From positions 1-64,000 of the forward strand of contig JAFKMU010000050.1 of the NCBI GenBank assembly GCA_017305195.1: a DNA stretch of 64,000 bases, in the 5' to 3' direction. Positions 55,020 to 63,513 of the stretch are shown here, in pieces. Made by a program: the position numbers and the translations under genes. Every line of letters starts with the position of its first letter. Within the stretch, counting starts at the first letter, position 1. The DNA is from Verrucomicrobiota bacterium (lineage in GTDB: Bacteria; Verrucomicrobiota; Verrucomicrobiia; Chthoniobacterales; Terrimicrobiaceae). The notes below the pieces were generated by a model. The model saw nothing but the letters and a program-made list of their open reading frames with translations. It searched no databases and had not been told where the DNA came from.

Positions 55020-56320
55020 ACTCCTGGTTCGGCATCCTCGCTGTCCTCGCCACGCTGGGACTGCTCATGGGCGTGATCCGGTGCGCTCAGTCCTGCCTCA
55101 GTGCGGAGCTGTCGCGCAAGGCGGTCCATATCGGGATGGGGTTTGTCTGTTTGTCCTTCCCGTGGCTTTTTCAGGAGAGGTGGCCGGTTGTGCTGCTGGC
55201 CGTGCTCGCTGTGGTGGGCCTCGGCGCGGTGAGGCTCCTTCCGTTTCTCCGCCGAAAGGTGGGAGGCGTGCTTGGCGGGGTGGAGCGTCACTCGCTGGGA
55301 GAGATCTACTTCCCGGTGGCCGTGGCCACGGTCTTCCTCCTCGCTGATGGAAAAACTCTTCTTTACGTCATTCCGGTATTGACTCTTACTCTGGCCGATT
55401 CTGTCGGCGCGCTGATCGGCATTCGCTATGGTCATGCCCGCTATCGTACGGACGAGGGTTTCAAAAGCGCCGAGGGTTCGGTGGCCTTTTTCACCGCCGC
55501 CTTCCTGAGCTGCCACATCCCGCTCCTGCTTTTTAGCGACACGGGACGGGCGGAGACGCTGCTCATCAGCCTGACTGCCGGGTTTGTCGTCATGCTCCTT
55601 GAGGCCATCTCCTGGCGGGGACAGGATAATCTCATCATCCCGATCGGGATGTATTTCCTGCTCAGCTTCTACCTCCCGCTGAACGAATGGCAGCTCTTGG
55701 GGCGCTTTCTCCTCATCCTCGCGCTGGTGGTGCTCGTCATGCTGGTGAGAAATCGCACTACGCTCAGCGACAGCGCCGTCCTGGCCGGAGCCTTGTCGGG
55801 ATATGCCGTGTGGGCTTTCGGTGGGCGCTTCTGGATTTTTCCCCCGCTCCTCCTCTTTGTCATCTACGTCTGGCTGCCATCGTTCCCGAAGTCCGCCCGT
55901 CCGGTGCAGAATCTTCACGCGGTCACCCGGGTCATGGCCGGCGGCCTTCTCTGGGTGGGCCTTTCACATGTCTATGAGCGCGATTTTCTCCTGCCTTATC
56001 TGCTCTGCATGGCCGCGCATACCGGCAACATTATCACCGCCCGGCTGCGAATCGTTCGCGCCCAACTGCCCATGGGAAAGATCGCCGTCATCGCTTTCCT
56101 GATCGCCTCGGCGGCGTTTCTCCTCCTTGGCTCCGGCGGCGTGGCCTTGGGTGTTCTTTCGTTTCGGAGCCTGTTCTGGCTTCCGGTGGCAGTTGCCGTC
56201 TCGATTGCGCTCTTTATCCCATTCTGGCCACCCGAGCATCGTGATGACCAGCGATGGCAGATCTGGCTTTCCGAGACCGGCATTGCCATCCTTGTCTCCT
56301 GCCTCGGCCTCCTTCCTTGA
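55016..56320 (+). CDS. Dolichol/phytol-kinase-like (CTP-dependent) membrane protein
   Basis: A 434-residue protein with about 12 helices. The first half has SRKAVHIGMGFVCLSF (about 31) and LTLADSVGALIGIRYG (about 125), the signatures of phytol and dolichol kinases and related CDP-transfer enzymes. The second half (after about 250) is another helical bundle of the DUF92-like kind (DSAVLAGALSGYAVWAFGG), so the gene may be a natural fusion. It overlaps the BtaA-like gene by 4 bases. It may phosphorylate a prenol or diglyceride-type alcohol. Confidence 0.75.
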   Translation: MNSWFGILAVLATLGLLMGVIRCAQSCLSAELSRKAVHIGMGFVCLSFPWLFQERWPVVLLAVLAVVGLGAVRLLPFLRRKVGGVLGGVERHSLGEIYFPVAVATVFLLADGKTLLYVIPVLTLTLADSVGALIGIRYGHARYRTDEGFKSAEGSVAFFTAAFLSCHIPLLLFSDTGRAETLLISLTAGFVVMLLEAISWRGQDNLIIPIGMYFLLSFYLPLNEWQLLGRFLLILALVVLVMLVRNRTTLSDSAVLAGALSGYAVWAFGGRFWIFPPLLLFVIYVWLPSFPKSARPVQNLHAVTRVMAGGLLWVGLSHVYERDFLLPYLLCMAAHTGNIITARLRIVRAQLPMGKIAVIAFLIASAAFLLLGSGGVALGVLSFRSLFWLPVAVAVSIALFIPFWPPEHRDDQRWQIWLSETGIAILVSCLGLLP

Positions 56321-56326
56321 CTCCGC

Positions 56327-57280
56327 ATGAACTTCCTCTCCTTCTCCCCGAATCAGGAACCGCCGGGTTTCGATCCCCGGCTTCTGGTGTCCCATCAGGT
56401 CGACGAACATCTCTCCGATGAGAGCGGAAAAAATCACTGCTCGCTCTGGTGGTCGGTCGTTCCCGGCATCCCCGGCGAACGACCCGGCGTGATCGGCCAC
56501 TTTGCCGCGACCAGTCTGGAGGAGGCCCTACCTCTCCTCGCCTTCGCCCTCGCTCGTCTGCGCGCCACCGGATGCACCATCGCTCTCGGGCCGATGGATG
56601 GAAATACATGGCGCCGCTACCGTGTGCTCACGGAACGCGGGGAGGAGCCGCCCTTCTTCATGGAGCCGGATAATCCCGACTGGTGGAGCGATGCGTTTCT
56701 CCTTTCCGGTTTTTCCTCCCTCGCTACCTACACATCCTCGCTAGTGGACGACCTTTCGCGGCGCGATCCCCGGGTGGAGCGCGCCCGCATTCGGCTGGAG
56801 GGTGAGGGAATTCAAATCAGGAATCTCGATCCCGACCGTTTTGAGGACGATCTGCGGCGCATCTATGCGGTGTCCGTCATCAGCTTTACGGGGAATTTTC
56901 TCTACACCCCGGTTCCGGAATCCGCCTTCATCGCGCAGTATCTCCCGTACCGGGACAAGATCCGGCCCGAGTTCGTTTACCTGGCTGAGGATCGCGGTGA
57001 GCCCGTCGGTTATCTCTTCGCCATTCCCGACTATGCCGAGGCGCAGCGTGGACTCCCGATGCGTACGCTTATCGGCAAAACTCTGGCCAGCGTCCCGGGG
57101 CGGCGCTATGGGGGGCTGGGCGTTGTCCTCACCGACCTGCTGCATCAACGTGCGCAAAGCATGGGATTTAGCCGCGTCATCCATGCGTTGCAATATGAGG
57201 GCAACAGCGTGCGCAATATGAGTGAGTTTTTCGGTCGCGTCATGCGTCGCTACACCCTTTTTTCACGCCGTCTGACATGA
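56327..57280 (+). CDS. GNAT-like acyltransferase, unknown substrate
   Basis: A 317-residue protein. The front contains GPMDGNTWRRYRVL, a motif of some GNAT-fold proteins. The second half has a beta strand and helix layout with EFVYLAEDRGEPVGYLFAIPD and RYGGLGVVLTDLLHQRA, which look like the acetyl-CoA-binding region, though the canonical Q/RxxGxG/A is loose (RRYGGLG). The gene follows the kinase-like gene by 6 bases and overlaps the ligase by 4. An acyl-transfer role fits, but is unproven. Confidence 0.65.
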   Translation: MNFLSFSPNQEPPGFDPRLLVSHQVDEHLSDESGKNHCSLWWSVVPGIPGERPGVIGHFAATSLEEALPLLAFALARLRATGCTIALGPMDGNTWRRYRVLTERGEEPPFFMEPDNPDWWSDAFLLSGFSSLATYTSSLVDDLSRRDPRVERARIRLEGEGIQIRNLDPDRFEDDLRRIYAVSVISFTGNFLYTPVPESAFIAQYLPYRDKIRPEFVYLAEDRGEPVGYLFAIPDYAEAQRGLPMRTLIGKTLASVPGRRYGGLGVVLTDLLHQRAQSMGFSRVIHALQYEGNSVRNMSEFFGRVMRRYTLFSRRLT

Positions 57281-58794
57281 GCACGATCCCAGAGATCCTG
57301 CGCAGCAATGCCGCCAGCTGGCCACGGCGCGACGCTCTCGTTGCCACACGGCTGGGTCAGGACATCGCGGTCACCTTTTCCCAGCTCGAAAATCAGGCGA
57401 ATCTCTTCGCCGACATGCTTTATTCACGCGGGATTCAGCCCGGCGATCCCGTGCTGGTTTTTGTCCCGATGTCGATCGAGCTTTACGTCGCCCTTCTCGG
57501 CATTTTCCGGCTGGGAGCGGGCGCTGTCTTTCTCGATCCCTCCGCCGGTCTCGGGCATATCGACGCTTGCTGCTCGCGCCTGCCGCCCCGCGCCCTTGTC
57601 AGCGTGCGGCCATTGCGGCTTCTGCGCCCGTTTGTCACTGGTCTCCGGAAGATTCCGCATGTGTTCGCTCCTCCCCGCGATCTCCATGGATCGCTGGGAA
57701 ATCTGCCTCCTCCGCCGGGTCCCGACGATGCGGCGCTCATTACTTTTACCAGTGGCAGCACAGGTCAGCCCAAGGCCGCCGCGCGCACGCATCGCTTCCT
57801 GATCGCTCAGCACGCCGCTTTGCGCGGCTCGATTAAACTCGAGGAGGGCGAGCGAGATCTCACGACGCTGCCGGTTTTTGTCCTCGCCAACCTCGCCTCC
57901 GGGATCACCAGCATCCTCCCGGATGCCAGGATCAGCCGCCCGGGATCAGTCAACGCCCGGCGCATCGCCCGTCAGGTGGCGCGCCTGCGCCCGGCACGCA
58001 CGGGCGGCTCGCCCGCATTTTATCAACGTCTGCTTTCCGAGCCGGCATGCCTCGCTGGATTTCGCAAGATTTACACAGGAGGTGCTCCGGTTTTTCCCGC
58101 GTTCCTTAAGGAGCTTCAGTCCGCGACTCCTTCGGCGGATGTTGTCGCCGTCTATGGGTCGACCGAGGCGGAGCCGATCTGTCATGTGTCCTGCCGGGAT
58201 ATCTCAGCGGAGGACTGGGAGGCCATGCGCTCGGGGCGGGGCTTGCTTGCGGGCTTGCCAATTCCGGAGATTCGCCTCCGCATTATCCCGGACCAGTGGG
58301 GGAATCCTGCGATTGATTTTGCGCCGCAGCCTTCCGGCTGTATTGGAGAGATTATCGTGGCTGGCGACCATGTCCTGAAAGGATATCTCCACGGCAGAGG
58401 CGACGCTGAAACCAAGGTGCGGCTGGACGGTGAGATCTGGCACCGTACGGGTGACGCCGGATATCTGGACGGAAATGGACGTCTGTGGCTGATGGGGCGA
58501 TGTTCCGCCCGGATCAGTGATGCCCTCGGCACGCTTTATCCCTTCGCTGTCGAATGTCTTGCGATGACCTTCCCCGGCATCCGGCGGGCTGCATTTATCC
58601 AGCTGGGCGGGGAACGGACTCTTGTGATCGAGACGCGCCCGGGTTTTCGGCAGTTCGGAGATATCGAGGCCGCCTGCGCTCAATTCCGCATTTCCCGCGT
58701 CTGCAAGGTTTCAATGATACCCGTCGATGCCCGCCATAATGCAAAGATCGACTACCCGGGGCTGGAGCGCCTCGTAAGGAAAATGGGCGGGTAG
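57277..58794 (+). CDS. AMP-forming acyl-CoA synthetase-like ligase
   Basis: A 505-residue ANL-superfamily enzyme. The phosphate loop is ITFTSGSTGQPKAA (about 157), followed by YGSTEAEP (about 293), the hinge region HRTGDAGYL (about 390), and a C-terminal NAKIDYPGL with the adenylation Lys (about 490). It would activate a carboxylic acid as an adenylate, then pass it to CoA or a carrier. It closes the seven-gene operon; its 4-base overlap with the GNAT-like gene suggests the two act in sequence. Confidence 0.85.
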   Translation: MSTIPEILRSNAASWPRRDALVATRLGQDIAVTFSQLENQANLFADMLYSRGIQPGDPVLVFVPMSIELYVALLGIFRLGAGAVFLDPSAGLGHIDACCSRLPPRALVSVRPLRLLRPFVTGLRKIPHVFAPPRDLHGSLGNLPPPPGPDDAALITFTSGSTGQPKAAARTHRFLIAQHAALRGSIKLEEGERDLTTLPVFVLANLASGITSILPDARISRPGSVNARRIARQVARLRPARTGGSPAFYQRLLSEPACLAGFRKIYTGGAPVFPAFLKELQSATPSADVVAVYGSTEAEPICHVSCRDISAEDWEAMRSGRGLLAGLPIPEIRLRIIPDQWGNPAIDFAPQPSGCIGEIIVAGDHVLKGYLHGRGDAETKVRLDGEIWHRTGDAGYLDGNGRLWLMGRCSARISDALGTLYPFAVECLAMTFPGIRRAAFIQLGGERTLVIETRPGFRQFGDIEAACAQFRISRVCKVSMIPVDARHNAKIDYPGLERLVRKMGG

Positions 58795-58835
58795 GGGGCT
58801 AGCGAAGTCCGGAATTAACTGGAAGCGATCGGGAT

Positions 58836-60182
58836 TCAAACCCTCTCCAGCGTGCTGGTCTCGCCGTCGTAGAGCGCGTATTCCGCGGAGCTGGTTCCGT
58901 GGTTAAGGCTGGTTCCTGCGATACCTTTTACCTCGCAGAGGTTCTCCCGGTTTTCCCTTCCTCCGAAAATGGCGATCCGGATTCTTTCGGAATGGGGCAG
59001 GATCGCGGCTGCCATCCGCGAGTTTCCCGCGAAGGCGCGGAAGAACGCATCGATGGCATTTCTGCCCTTCCGGTCGAGCCAGCTTTCGAATGGCACGGTT
59101 CCCGTCACCAGCAGAATGCCGCGGTCGGGTGGAACTTCCGCCAGTCGCCGGGAAAGTCCCTCCGACTGGCGCTGCGCCTCCTCCTCCAGGGTCTCCGCCG
59201 CGAAGGGGATCTGCCGGATGTCATTGGCCTCCAGGCCGCCCGCGGTTCCCGCCAGATAGGCTTCGAGGCTTACCTCCTCGCCGTCGATGGACAGGCCTTC
59301 GTCCCGGAATCCGAGGTCGAAGTGCCCGTAGGCTCCCACGATCGCGAGGTCTCCCAGCGGGAGGTTCTGAAAATCCAGCCCCACGACCCCGGTCTTTTCC
59401 AAAGCGGGCTGCCAGAAGTGCTTTCTCACTGCCTCGGGGGAGGGAAACTGCTCCCACCGGTCGCGCGGCAGCCAATGATCGCGCGGACCGAGGCAAATCG
59501 CCACGGGTACTCCCCCGCTGGCGGTCTTCAGCGCCTGCAGGCACTCCAGGGCCTGCTCCGGCCGCCCGATATTGCCTGCCACCACTACTGCCTGTGGCTG
59601 TGTTTTCAGCACCACTCCCCGGAGCTTCGCCAGCACGGCTTCGCGCCTCTCTGTCTCATGGAGCAAGAGGTTTGCGGTCAGCAGGATGCGTGATCTTCGC
59701 CGGGCTTTCTTGGCTGCACTCGCGGTTTTCGTGATCTCGATCGCCAGCGCGATCAGGATGCCCGCCAGGGCTCCTGAGAGGTTGATGAAGACATCGGTCA
59801 CGTTCGCCGTCCGGCTCCGGAAAAACGACTGGACGTACTCGCTCCCCGCCGCCAGAGCGAATGAGATCAGGAACACGAACCCCGCAAACCGGAGATCCGC
59901 CTTGGGAGAGACGAACTTCCACGATCCCCGCGTTCTCCAGATCAGCAGCGCGAGAATGAGGAACTGCGAGAAATGGCAGGCTTTCCGAAAGATCAGGTTG
60001 GCCTCGTACACCTGGGCTATCGGCATATCGGGACGGAACCAGCGCAGGATGGGCTGGATGATCTTGAACGTCGTGCCCCCCGAGGCCCAGTCCAGCGAGG
60101 CAAAGAGGATGAGGACCATCCAGAGTACGGCTGGCCACCAGCGCTCGACAGTCGGAGAAAAGGCTTTTAAGGCTTTGGCCAT
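58836..60182 (-). CDS. VanZ-like membrane domain fused to degenerate metallophosphoesterase-like domain
   Basis: A 448-residue protein. Residues 1-150 have four helices of the VanZ/teicoplanin-resistance type (LILFASLDWAS, KACHFSQFLILALLIW, LAAGSEYVQSFFRSRTANVTDVFINLSGALAG). Residues 165-448 look like a calcineurin-type fold, but the motifs are eroded: ILLTANLLLHE, VAGNIGRPE, LGPRDHWLP and LVTGTVPFES take the places of DxH, GDxx, GNHD and GHxH. Catalysis is doubtful. It is divergent from the Wza-like gene, so a role in polysaccharide export or cell-envelope sensing is possible. Confidence 0.75.
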   Translation of the reverse strand: MAKALKAFSPTVERWWPAVLWMVLILFASLDWASGGTTFKIIQPILRWFRPDMPIAQVYEANLIFRKACHFSQFLILALLIWRTRGSWKFVSPKADLRFAGFVFLISFALAAGSEYVQSFFRSRTANVTDVFINLSGALAGILIALAIEITKTASAAKKARRRSRILLTANLLLHETERREAVLAKLRGVVLKTQPQAVVVAGNIGRPEQALECLQALKTASGGVPVAICLGPRDHWLPRDRWEQFPSPEAVRKHFWQPALEKTGVVGLDFQNLPLGDLAIVGAYGHFDLGFRDEGLSIDGEEVSLEAYLAGTAGGLEANDIRQIPFAAETLEEEAQRQSEGLSRRLAEVPPDRGILLVTGTVPFESWLDRKGRNAIDAFFRAFAGNSRMAAAILPHSERIRIAIFGGRENRENLCEVKGIAGTSLNHGTSSAEYALYDGETSTLERV

Positions 60183-60258
60183 GAGGCTATTTACCTTTGC
60201 TGGAAGAGAGTTCGGCTTCGCAGGTAGGACGCAGGCGCATGTGGCTCTTCATTTCCTA

Positions 60259-60906
60259 ATGAAATCCCTCTCCATCTGCCAATGGTTTCCTCGCATCGGT
60301 CTCCGGACCGTGTTTTTTCTGGCCCTGACGTGCCTCACCCTGCTCTCGGGCTGTGGCGGTCCCATGTCCTCTGGCACGACCGAGGCTCCGGCGGGCTATA
60401 CGCCGCATAAAAAAGAGGAGGTCTACCGCATTCGCATCGGCGATGTTGTCCAGGTGGATATCTTTCAGGAGTCGGCCATGACCACCCGCCAGCGCGTGCA
60501 GGGGGATGGCACCGTCGCCGTCGCGCTCCTGGGCCGCGTGGACGTGCAGGGCCTGACCACAGCGCAGGCCTCGGAGAAAATTGCCGCCCTCCTCGACGCC
60601 AAACAAATCGTCAAGCCGCAGGTCAATGTCACCGTCCTCGCCTACGCTCCTCAGCGATTCACTGTCATGGGCCAGATCAAGACCGCCGGTATGTATGTCA
60701 TCCCGCCGGAGGAAAATATCTCCCTCCCGGAGGCGATCGCCATGGCGGGCGGCCCCACCATCATCGGCAACCTGAAAAAGGTCTTCATCAGCCGCAAGCA
60801 GGGCAACGAGGTCTCTCGCATCCGGCTGAACGCCCTCGCTCCCAGCTCCCAGTTTTTCCTCATCAAGGAAGGCGACGTGATTTTTATCAGCGAGACGGTT
60901 TTCTAG
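60259..60906 (+). CDS. Wza-type polysaccharide export lipoprotein
   Basis: A 215-residue outer-membrane lipoprotein (lipobox LLSGC, Cys32). The Poly_export domain starts YRIRIGDVVQVDIFQES, followed by an SLBB-type repeat (RFTVMGQIKTAGMYVIP) and KEGDVIFISETVF at the C-terminus. It is shorter than Escherichia coli Wza, having one SLBB unit. Wza proteins form the outer-membrane exit pore for capsule or exopolysaccharide. The stop is immediately followed by the Wzc-like ATG. Confidence 0.9.
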   Translation: MKSLSICQWFPRIGLRTVFFLALTCLTLLSGCGGPMSSGTTEAPAGYTPHKKEEVYRIRIGDVVQVDIFQESAMTTRQRVQGDGTVAVALLGRVDVQGLTTAQASEKIAALLDAKQIVKPQVNVTVLAYAPQRFTVMGQIKTAGMYVIPPEENISLPEAIAMAGGPTIIGNLKKVFISRKQGNEVSRIRLNALAPSSQFFLIKEGDVIFISETVF

Positions 60907-63513
60907 ATGTCGACCAGCCCGACAGATCCCACCGACCTTTTCTCCGGCTCAGGCGGAGGAGCACCCTTCGACGTGACGACGCTGCTCTTCACGGCGCGTC
61001 GCCTCTTCTGGCTGCCGCTCATCCTCGCGCCGCTCGCCGCCATCGGGGGATACATCTACGCAAAGACCTCCACTCCCGTCTATCGCGCCCTGGCGGAGAT
61101 CCGCCTCGAGAGTCGCTCAATGACGCCCGCGGCGTCCACCTCCGACCCGAATTCCGCCGGGACGACGAGCCCGGAGGATCAGAATACGATCATCCGCACT
61201 TTCGTAAACCCTGTCATGGCCCGGGAGGTGGTGAAAAAACTGAAACTCGCCGAGCGCCCGCATTTCACGGGAGGCAGCCGCCGCCCCTCCGAGGACGACC
61301 TTGTGGCCTTCGTCATGGAGCACACGAAGGCCAATATCGTCGTCGGCACCCGCCTCCTGCAGATCGCCGTGGATTATCCCGACCCGTACATCGCCATGGA
61401 ACTGGCCAATGCCATGGCCGAGGCTGGCATGAAGTACGAACGGGACCAAAGAGCGATCGCCCTGCGCGAAAACGTCCAGTACCTCGAGGACGAAGCTAAA
61501 AAACTCGAGGCCAACCTCGTCGCCTCCGAGATGCGCCTCAACGACTACACCCGCACACTCGGCAGCATCTCCATCGACCAGGATGTCAACATCGCCGCCG
61601 ACAAGCTCAAGGACCTCAACATGCGCTCGACCGAGGCGCGTTCGAAGCGCCTCCAGCTCGAGAGCTCCTATCGGGAGATCCAGGCCTATCGTGAGAATTC
61701 CGACGCACTTCTCGGCATCGAGAGTATTCGCTCGGCTCCTGGTGTGGCCTCGCTGATCTCCAAGAGCAACGATCTCAAGGGCAATCTCGCCAAGCTCCTG
61801 CAGCGCTACCGCGAGGGCAATCCCTTTGTCATTCAGGCCAAGACCGAACTCGCCGAGGTGGAGAAAACTCTCCGCCAGCAGGCTCTCGATGTCGCCAAGG
61901 GTATCGAGGCCGATCTGGCCGCCGCCCGTAGAAATGAGGAGGATGTCGCTGCCGAAAAGGCGGAACAGGAGGAAAAGGTCATCAAGGTCAAGGAGGAGTC
62001 CATCAAGTCCAATGTCCTCCGCCGCCAGATCGATGCCGACCGCCTTGCGTACGAGGCGGCGCTGAAGCGCCTGAACGAAAATCTGTCCGAGACCCGCAGC
62101 CAGCTCGTCATGATGCAGATGTCCGGCCCCGCCGGCCCCGGGTACATGGTCTCCATGAGCACGGGCAAGACGGTCGGCGTGGCCGGGCTCGCCGGTCTTT
62201 TCCTGGGCCTGGGGCTCATCGTTCTCGTCGCGCAGTTTGACAAGTCCATCAAGTCCGTCGAATCGGCCGAGTCGGCTCTCGGTCTATCCGTGCTCAGCGC
62301 CGTGCCCCGATACGGTCCGGCCAGCGCCGATCCGGCCCTGTCTTTCCGCGACTACCCGGTTGTGCTCGATCGCTGCTGCGCGGCCGCCGAGGCGTTTCGC
62401 ACCCTGCGCGTTGCCATCGAGCCTCCCGTGGGTGGCGAGGAAAACGCCGTCATCCTCCTCGTCGGCGCCGCCGGCCAGGAAGGCGCCTCCTTCTGCGCGG
62501 CCAATCTCGCCGTGGCTCTCGGGCAGAGCGGCCAGCGTACGCTCCTGGTCGACGCCGACCTCCGCCGCAGTTCGCTCGAGCAGCGCATCTTTGACTCCGT
62601 CGGGCAGTATGGTCTGAGCGATTATCTGACTGGCAGGGTTTCGTTCCCGAACATCATCCGATCCACCCCGGCGGAGAACGTCGATGTCGTCACCGCCGGC
62701 ACTCCGCATGCTCATCCCGCCGAGCTGCTTTCCAAGGACGCCTTTGCCACCTTCCTGGAGGAGGCCCGCCTTCTTTACGATCGCGTGGTTTTTGATGCCG
62801 CTCCTGTCGGCGCCGTGAGCGACACGCTGCGGTTTGCCCACCTGTGCCAGACGATCTGCTTCGTGCTCCGGTTCGGCAAGACGACGCCCGCAGTGGCGCG
62901 GCGAGCCTTCGAACTCCTCGGTCGCGGCGGGGTGAAGGTCACGGGCGTCGTCCTGAATAACGTCTCCCCGGCGTTTCCCATCAAGCTCGGCCACCAGGAT
63001 TTCCCCGAGGAGGTCTTTTCGAACCATGGAAAATTTGAGTTCCCGGTTCACTGCCCGTCCTGCAACCGCACCTACGAATCCCCGGAGGACTTCGTCCGGC
63101 AGACCGTCCCGCCCGGCCCCGAGTGGACTTCGCATATCTCGGGCTGGAACGAGCACAGCGAGCGCATCGTTCGCCGCTGCAACTGCAACACTCTCATCGT
63201 CCTCCCGCCCGTCATGCGCCGTGATAACTCCACCGCCGGAGCGAAGCGCCGCGAGGCCTTCGCCGAGCTCATGGCCACTCTGGAGAAATCCGGCCTGTCC
63301 CGCGACGAGGCGCGCACCAACTTGCTGCTCACTCTCAAGATGTGGCGCAGCGAGATGCATGGGGAGTCCCATCGGGAGAACTCCGATGCCAGCCAGCAGC
63401 GCCGCAAGCTTTACGATGAAGTGCTGGAGCGCCTGGCTGCCGGAGGGATGTCCCGTTCCTCCGCCGAGGCCAAGCTTCTCCACGCGATCAGGATCTGGCA
63501 AAATGCGCCATGA
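60907..63513 (+). CDS. Wzc-like polysaccharide co-polymerase, tyrosine-kinase-like domain with zinc-ribbon tail
   Basis: An 868-residue protein: first helix about 35-55 (LFWLPLILAPLAAIGGYIY), Wzz periplasmic region with long coiled coils (about 150-420), second helix about 428-445, then a BY-kinase fold from about 490. The Walker A equivalent reads VGAAGQEGAS (about 519), with Ala where the nucleotide-binding Lys should be; Walker A' reads LLVDADLRRSS. No Tyr-rich tail follows. Instead there is CPSCNRTY (about 714), CNC (about 758) and a helical end. It is probably inactive as a kinase but still regulatory. Confidence 0.82.
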   Translation: MSTSPTDPTDLFSGSGGGAPFDVTTLLFTARRLFWLPLILAPLAAIGGYIYAKTSTPVYRALAEIRLESRSMTPAASTSDPNSAGTTSPEDQNTIIRTFVNPVMAREVVKKLKLAERPHFTGGSRRPSEDDLVAFVMEHTKANIVVGTRLLQIAVDYPDPYIAMELANAMAEAGMKYERDQRAIALRENVQYLEDEAKKLEANLVASEMRLNDYTRTLGSISIDQDVNIAADKLKDLNMRSTEARSKRLQLESSYREIQAYRENSDALLGIESIRSAPGVASLISKSNDLKGNLAKLLQRYREGNPFVIQAKTELAEVEKTLRQQALDVAKGIEADLAAARRNEEDVAAEKAEQEEKVIKVKEESIKSNVLRRQIDADRLAYEAALKRLNENLSETRSQLVMMQMSGPAGPGYMVSMSTGKTVGVAGLAGLFLGLGLIVLVAQFDKSIKSVESAESALGLSVLSAVPRYGPASADPALSFRDYPVVLDRCCAAAEAFRTLRVAIEPPVGGEENAVILLVGAAGQEGASFCAANLAVALGQSGQRTLLVDADLRRSSLEQRIFDSVGQYGLSDYLTGRVSFPNIIRSTPAENVDVVTAGTPHAHPAELLSKDAFATFLEEARLLYDRVVFDAAPVGAVSDTLRFAHLCQTICFVLRFGKTTPAVARRAFELLGRGGVKVTGVVLNNVSPAFPIKLGHQDFPEEVFSNHGKFEFPVHCPSCNRTYESPEDFVRQTVPPGPEWTSHISGWNEHSERIVRRCNCNTLIVLPPVMRRDNSTAGAKRREAFAELMATLEKSGLSRDEARTNLLLTLKMWRSEMHGESHRENSDASQQRRKLYDEVLERLAAGGMSRSSAEAKLLHAIRIWQNAP

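Noticed and set aside
59572-60258. N-terminal extension of the Wza-like protein
   Set aside because: It overlaps the VanZ gene on the other strand, and the lipoprotein signal begins only at 60259.
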